Assembly (NCBI GenBank): GCA_029204225.1
Contig: CM055100.1
Coordinates: 17,497,650-17,561,649 of the forward strand
DNA: 64,000 nt
Source of the DNA: Diphasiastrum complanatum
Taxonomy: Eukaryota > Streptophyta > Lycopodiopsida > Lycopodiales > Lycopodiaceae
Reading direction: 5' to 3'
In this document: positions 61,179 through 64,000 of the stretch, in pieces
Layout: each line of letters opens with the position of its first letter
How positions within the stretch are numbered: the stretch's first letter is position 1
Notes under the pieces: generated by a model
The model's database searches: none
Seen by the model: only the letters and a program-made list of their open reading frames with translations
What the model was told of the DNA's origin: nothing
Position numbers and translations under genes: made by a program

Positions 61179-61689
61179 CTGCAACAAATAGAAGTTCAAT
61201 AAGGAAGATTGAGTTAGACCTGAACCATATAATGCACCAATACCTCAATTGGAAAGAAGAGTATATCAATTACTTTTTATGCATCCTCTCAGCTTCACTC
61301 TACTAGAGATAACACTGAGCTACAATAAGATTAGCCCGAAAACATCCTCTAACAGCCTAGAGCAGCAAGCTCAATTCAAGTCCACAGCGGTGTACTACGA
61401 CTTACGTCTATCATCTCTTGAAGGAAATCTGACACTAAAGGTTCAAACTTAATGTTGAGAAGAACAAGGCACCTAATTAATCATTCCAACTAGCAGATTT
61501 CCATGCACATGCTCATCTGAGATTTAAGATCATTCACTTGTCTAGACAAGTACACATATTGAACACTGTAGAAGCACTACCAAGATCATATTGTCCACCT
61601 TTCAAAGCAGAAACAGCCCGAGGGCCATAATGCACTAGCCTTGAAGTTGCACCTTCATGTAAACTTAATTTTAACCGGCTCACGTGGAA

Positions 61690-62115
61690 TACTGGGAGTG
61701 TAGTAGATTTTTCTTAATGATCTAGTTCAAGCTAAAGAAATGATTTTCTGTACAATCCTGAACAGTCCACAAAATTTGGTAGACAGTTTATAATGCTTCC
61801 TGATATGTAATGTCCTAGAATCTTTTGGAATTCTAAGATATACCCAATCGTCAACTTTATCTATGGGAGATCTCTTAAGATCGGCATAGTGCGTAGCTTT
61901 ATCCTGAGCACTACGGATACTATCCTTAGCCATTTACGGCATTTCTTGCATATCATGCAGGAAATCCGCAACCTTCTGGATCTTAACAAATTTCATCTCC
62001 ACATTAACAGGATATCTAGGTTGAAAACCGTACATAAGCTTAAAAGGACTGTAACCTGTAGCAGAATGTTTTCTACGATTGTATGCAAACTGTCAGAGGA
62101 ATGTGATCTTCCCAA
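61690..62115 (-). pseudogene. Ty3/gypsy integrase C-terminal fragment
   Basis: The minus strand encodes [17 protein letters not shown] (about 62040-62075), then a stop, then DKATHYADLKRSP and VYLRIPKDSRTL (61727-61933), ending FCGLFRIVQK. This is the same region as residues in the gypsy pol at 46.6-49.4 kb ([24 protein letters not shown]) but clearly diverged. It lies in the host gene intron upstream of exon a. Confidence 0.8.
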
Positions 62116-64000
62116 TAAGATTGCCTGTGAGAAACATATGTCCCCCCATAGTGTGATTGCAACTTTCCAAAAATTCCATTGGGTGACGTTAGTGGATTTT
62201 CCACAAACACTACAAAATGTTGTGCATTCAAAAAAGTCAAAAAGGTCACAAAAAGATATACAAAAAGGGTCATTTTTTATTCCTTGTTTACAACATTTTT
62301 ACTTTTTACTTTTTGACTATTTGTTTTTCATTTCTTATATTTTTATCAATGCTTGAATACCCGGTTCGAACCGGCAGATCCGATGGTAAGAACCACGTTT
62401 TGAATCGGATGGGCCAGGTTCAACCATTGAACTGTTCGAACCGGTTTTATGGTTTCAAGGAAAATTGTCACCACTCTTCTTGGGGTTGCCTTTCCACCTA
62501 GAGCACTTGTTTTGTACAAGTCTTCATTGAATACAAGTTTTCAAGGTTTGCTTTGGGCCTTCCGAGGCTCTTCTCCACACACCATAGAGTATTTCTCTAG
62601 CAAAAGCTTTACCATACAAATTAAGATTCCAAGTCTAGAGGCCTTCCTCTACCAACTTTTAAGTTTAGAGGCCTGCCTCCGTCCTACTATTAAATTTTAG
62701 GACATATAGAACTAGCCCAATTTTGGGCTTTCAGACACATCACACCATAAATAGACCCTCAAACACTAGTATAATTCACATGGATACGCAAAATTTAGAG
62801 AAGGCTCCTTCCACAAAAAATCTGATTTTTGTGAAGATAAAAATGAATCAAAATCCCCACTTATTGTTGTGAGCTGGTTAGGACTTCCTCTCAAGTAGCT
62901 CAAGGTAGGCTATTCACACCCTATCTAGCTAGACCCACAAGTTTCTTCATATACTCGATGATAAATAAACACACGTGCCAAATGTCATCGTGACCTATAG
63001 GGTCTCCACCAAGTAGACTAGTAGCTTGAATTTCAACTCTAACAACTAGCATGAATATTAGACTTTAGTAACTAGTACGTTGGGTCCTTAATCAATGACA
63101 ATATTCACCGAACTTGGTCCGTGACACATTTGGCATTCTGGAAAGAATACAATAAACACCAACAGAATAATCCAACACACTCATGTGGCCAAGAGCCAAT
63201 GTCCAAATTATAAGTGATAATTTTCTATTAACGTTTAGTAATAAGTGATATATCAAGATGCTAAATTGTTTTCTGCTGGTTCTTCCAACCATGTCAATTT
63301 AGGCCAACGACCAGAAACCTAATCATGCTTAACATCAGTATTCTACACTCTACAAACCAATAATAAGCAAAGAAATGATAAGAACTTGTTTTGCAGAAGT
63401 AATTGGCAACTAAAAGAAAAACAAAGCCCTTAGTTCAACAGTGGGCATCATCACAAGGAACTCTAACTTGAGAAGTTGCAAAAAGCTCTACCAATCATAA
63501 TCATTGAAAAAATGGCACAACCTCCAACTAACGATCTGTAGCAAAGAGCTGGACAAAAGGCACATTGGTAGATTTTCAGAGACTATTGCAAAGAGAGTGC
63601 ATGGCACCACAAGCAGTTGACCTAATTTTTTTATGATTTGATAACACTTACTGTTTCAAACAAGCTAATGGACGAGTCTTCACTGAGCACTCTTTCGGAG
63701 AAAACAAATCACAAACAGTAAAAAAGAAAACAGACATTGGTTTTGTTGGTCAACATGATCGTGGCTGGGGAGCTTCAGTATTCGTGAGTATATTTCTCTA
63801 TCATGACAGTCAACTCCATAAAAGCGTGGCAGCTTCAAAGATCCACAAAAGCTAAAGACAAAGTAGCTTTTGGGTTTTTGGGAAACCCACGAGTTGACTA
63901 GTAAGGTACGACCAATAAATCTTAAGGTCTTGATTGCAGATGTACGAAATTGCAATCTTAGTCGCGCAAAATAGCATGGATGGGTCTGCCAAAAGAGTGT
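62116..64000. other. Probable intron sequence upstream of exon a
   Basis: No host exon found; the gene's first exon must lie beyond 64000 or be too short to see. Around 62360-62450 are several GGTTCGAACC-like palindromes, a common plant repeat signature. Other frames carry no motif. Confidence 0.4.

Noticed and set aside
62360-62450. GGTTCGAACC palindromes as a possible tRNA T-arm or 5S-type element
   Set aside because: No cloverleaf could be built around them; more likely a common plant repeat end.

Overview
This window looks like nuclear DNA of a land plant, probably a seed plant with a large, transposon-filled genome; a gymnosperm would fit best. The basis is an AT-rich background packed with decayed Ty1/copia and Ty3/gypsy elements that use the plant initiator-Met tRNA primer site, plus one ordinary plant host gene whose exons are spread by a 21.9 kb intron. 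The species cannot be fixed from the sequence.

Layout. From 1 to 25.2 kb lie nested, broken retrotransposons: a minus-strand copia remnant (0.5-1.6 kb), a 5'-truncated plus-strand copia element (1.6-5.6 kb), another minus-strand copia piece (5.65-6.8 kb), LTR-like pieces at 8.2 and 9.1 kb, a second broken plus-strand copia element (15.1-19.1 kb), gypsy debris (22.8-24.4 kb) and more copia debris (24.5-25.2 kb). From 25.6 to 27.9 kb is a decayed intron-containing gene that I do not recognise. From 27.97 to 30.99 kb is the most unusual segment. It holds an open reading frame for a highly divergent histone H3-like protein (complete histone fold, recognisable H3 N-terminus, proline-rich C-terminal tail), followed by a partial Ulp1/C48-type (SUMO protease-like) gene. 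Twelve copies of a roughly 18-base motif, in both orientations, flank the pair. I infer a mobile element carrying a captured H3.

From 33.8 kb to beyond 61.2 kb, on the minus strand, runs one host gene. Seven exons can be placed at base resolution with consistent phases, giving about 1,230 residues; the first exon lies outside the window. It belongs to a conserved plant family of unknown biochemical function (often labelled NST1-like). One intron is GC-AG. Its 21.9 kb intron contains three end-to-end DNA transposons that share CATAG...CTATG ends, sit in (TA)n and carry arrays of GGTACC/CCGCGG palindromes: an apparently intact hAT-like element A (four-exon transposase of about 1,336 residues plus a convergent 121-residue ORF), a 673 bp foldback element C, and a decayed relative B. 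B was split by a young gypsy element (358 bp LTRs differing at two positions, perfect CCTGG target duplication) that lacks gag and protease. Beside B is an older hAT fragment in the opposite orientation. The intron upstream of the 61.2 kb exon holds a gypsy integrase fragment.

Only the host gene, the H3-like ORF, the element A genes and the gypsy pol ORF look uninterrupted. Everything else coding is visibly broken.
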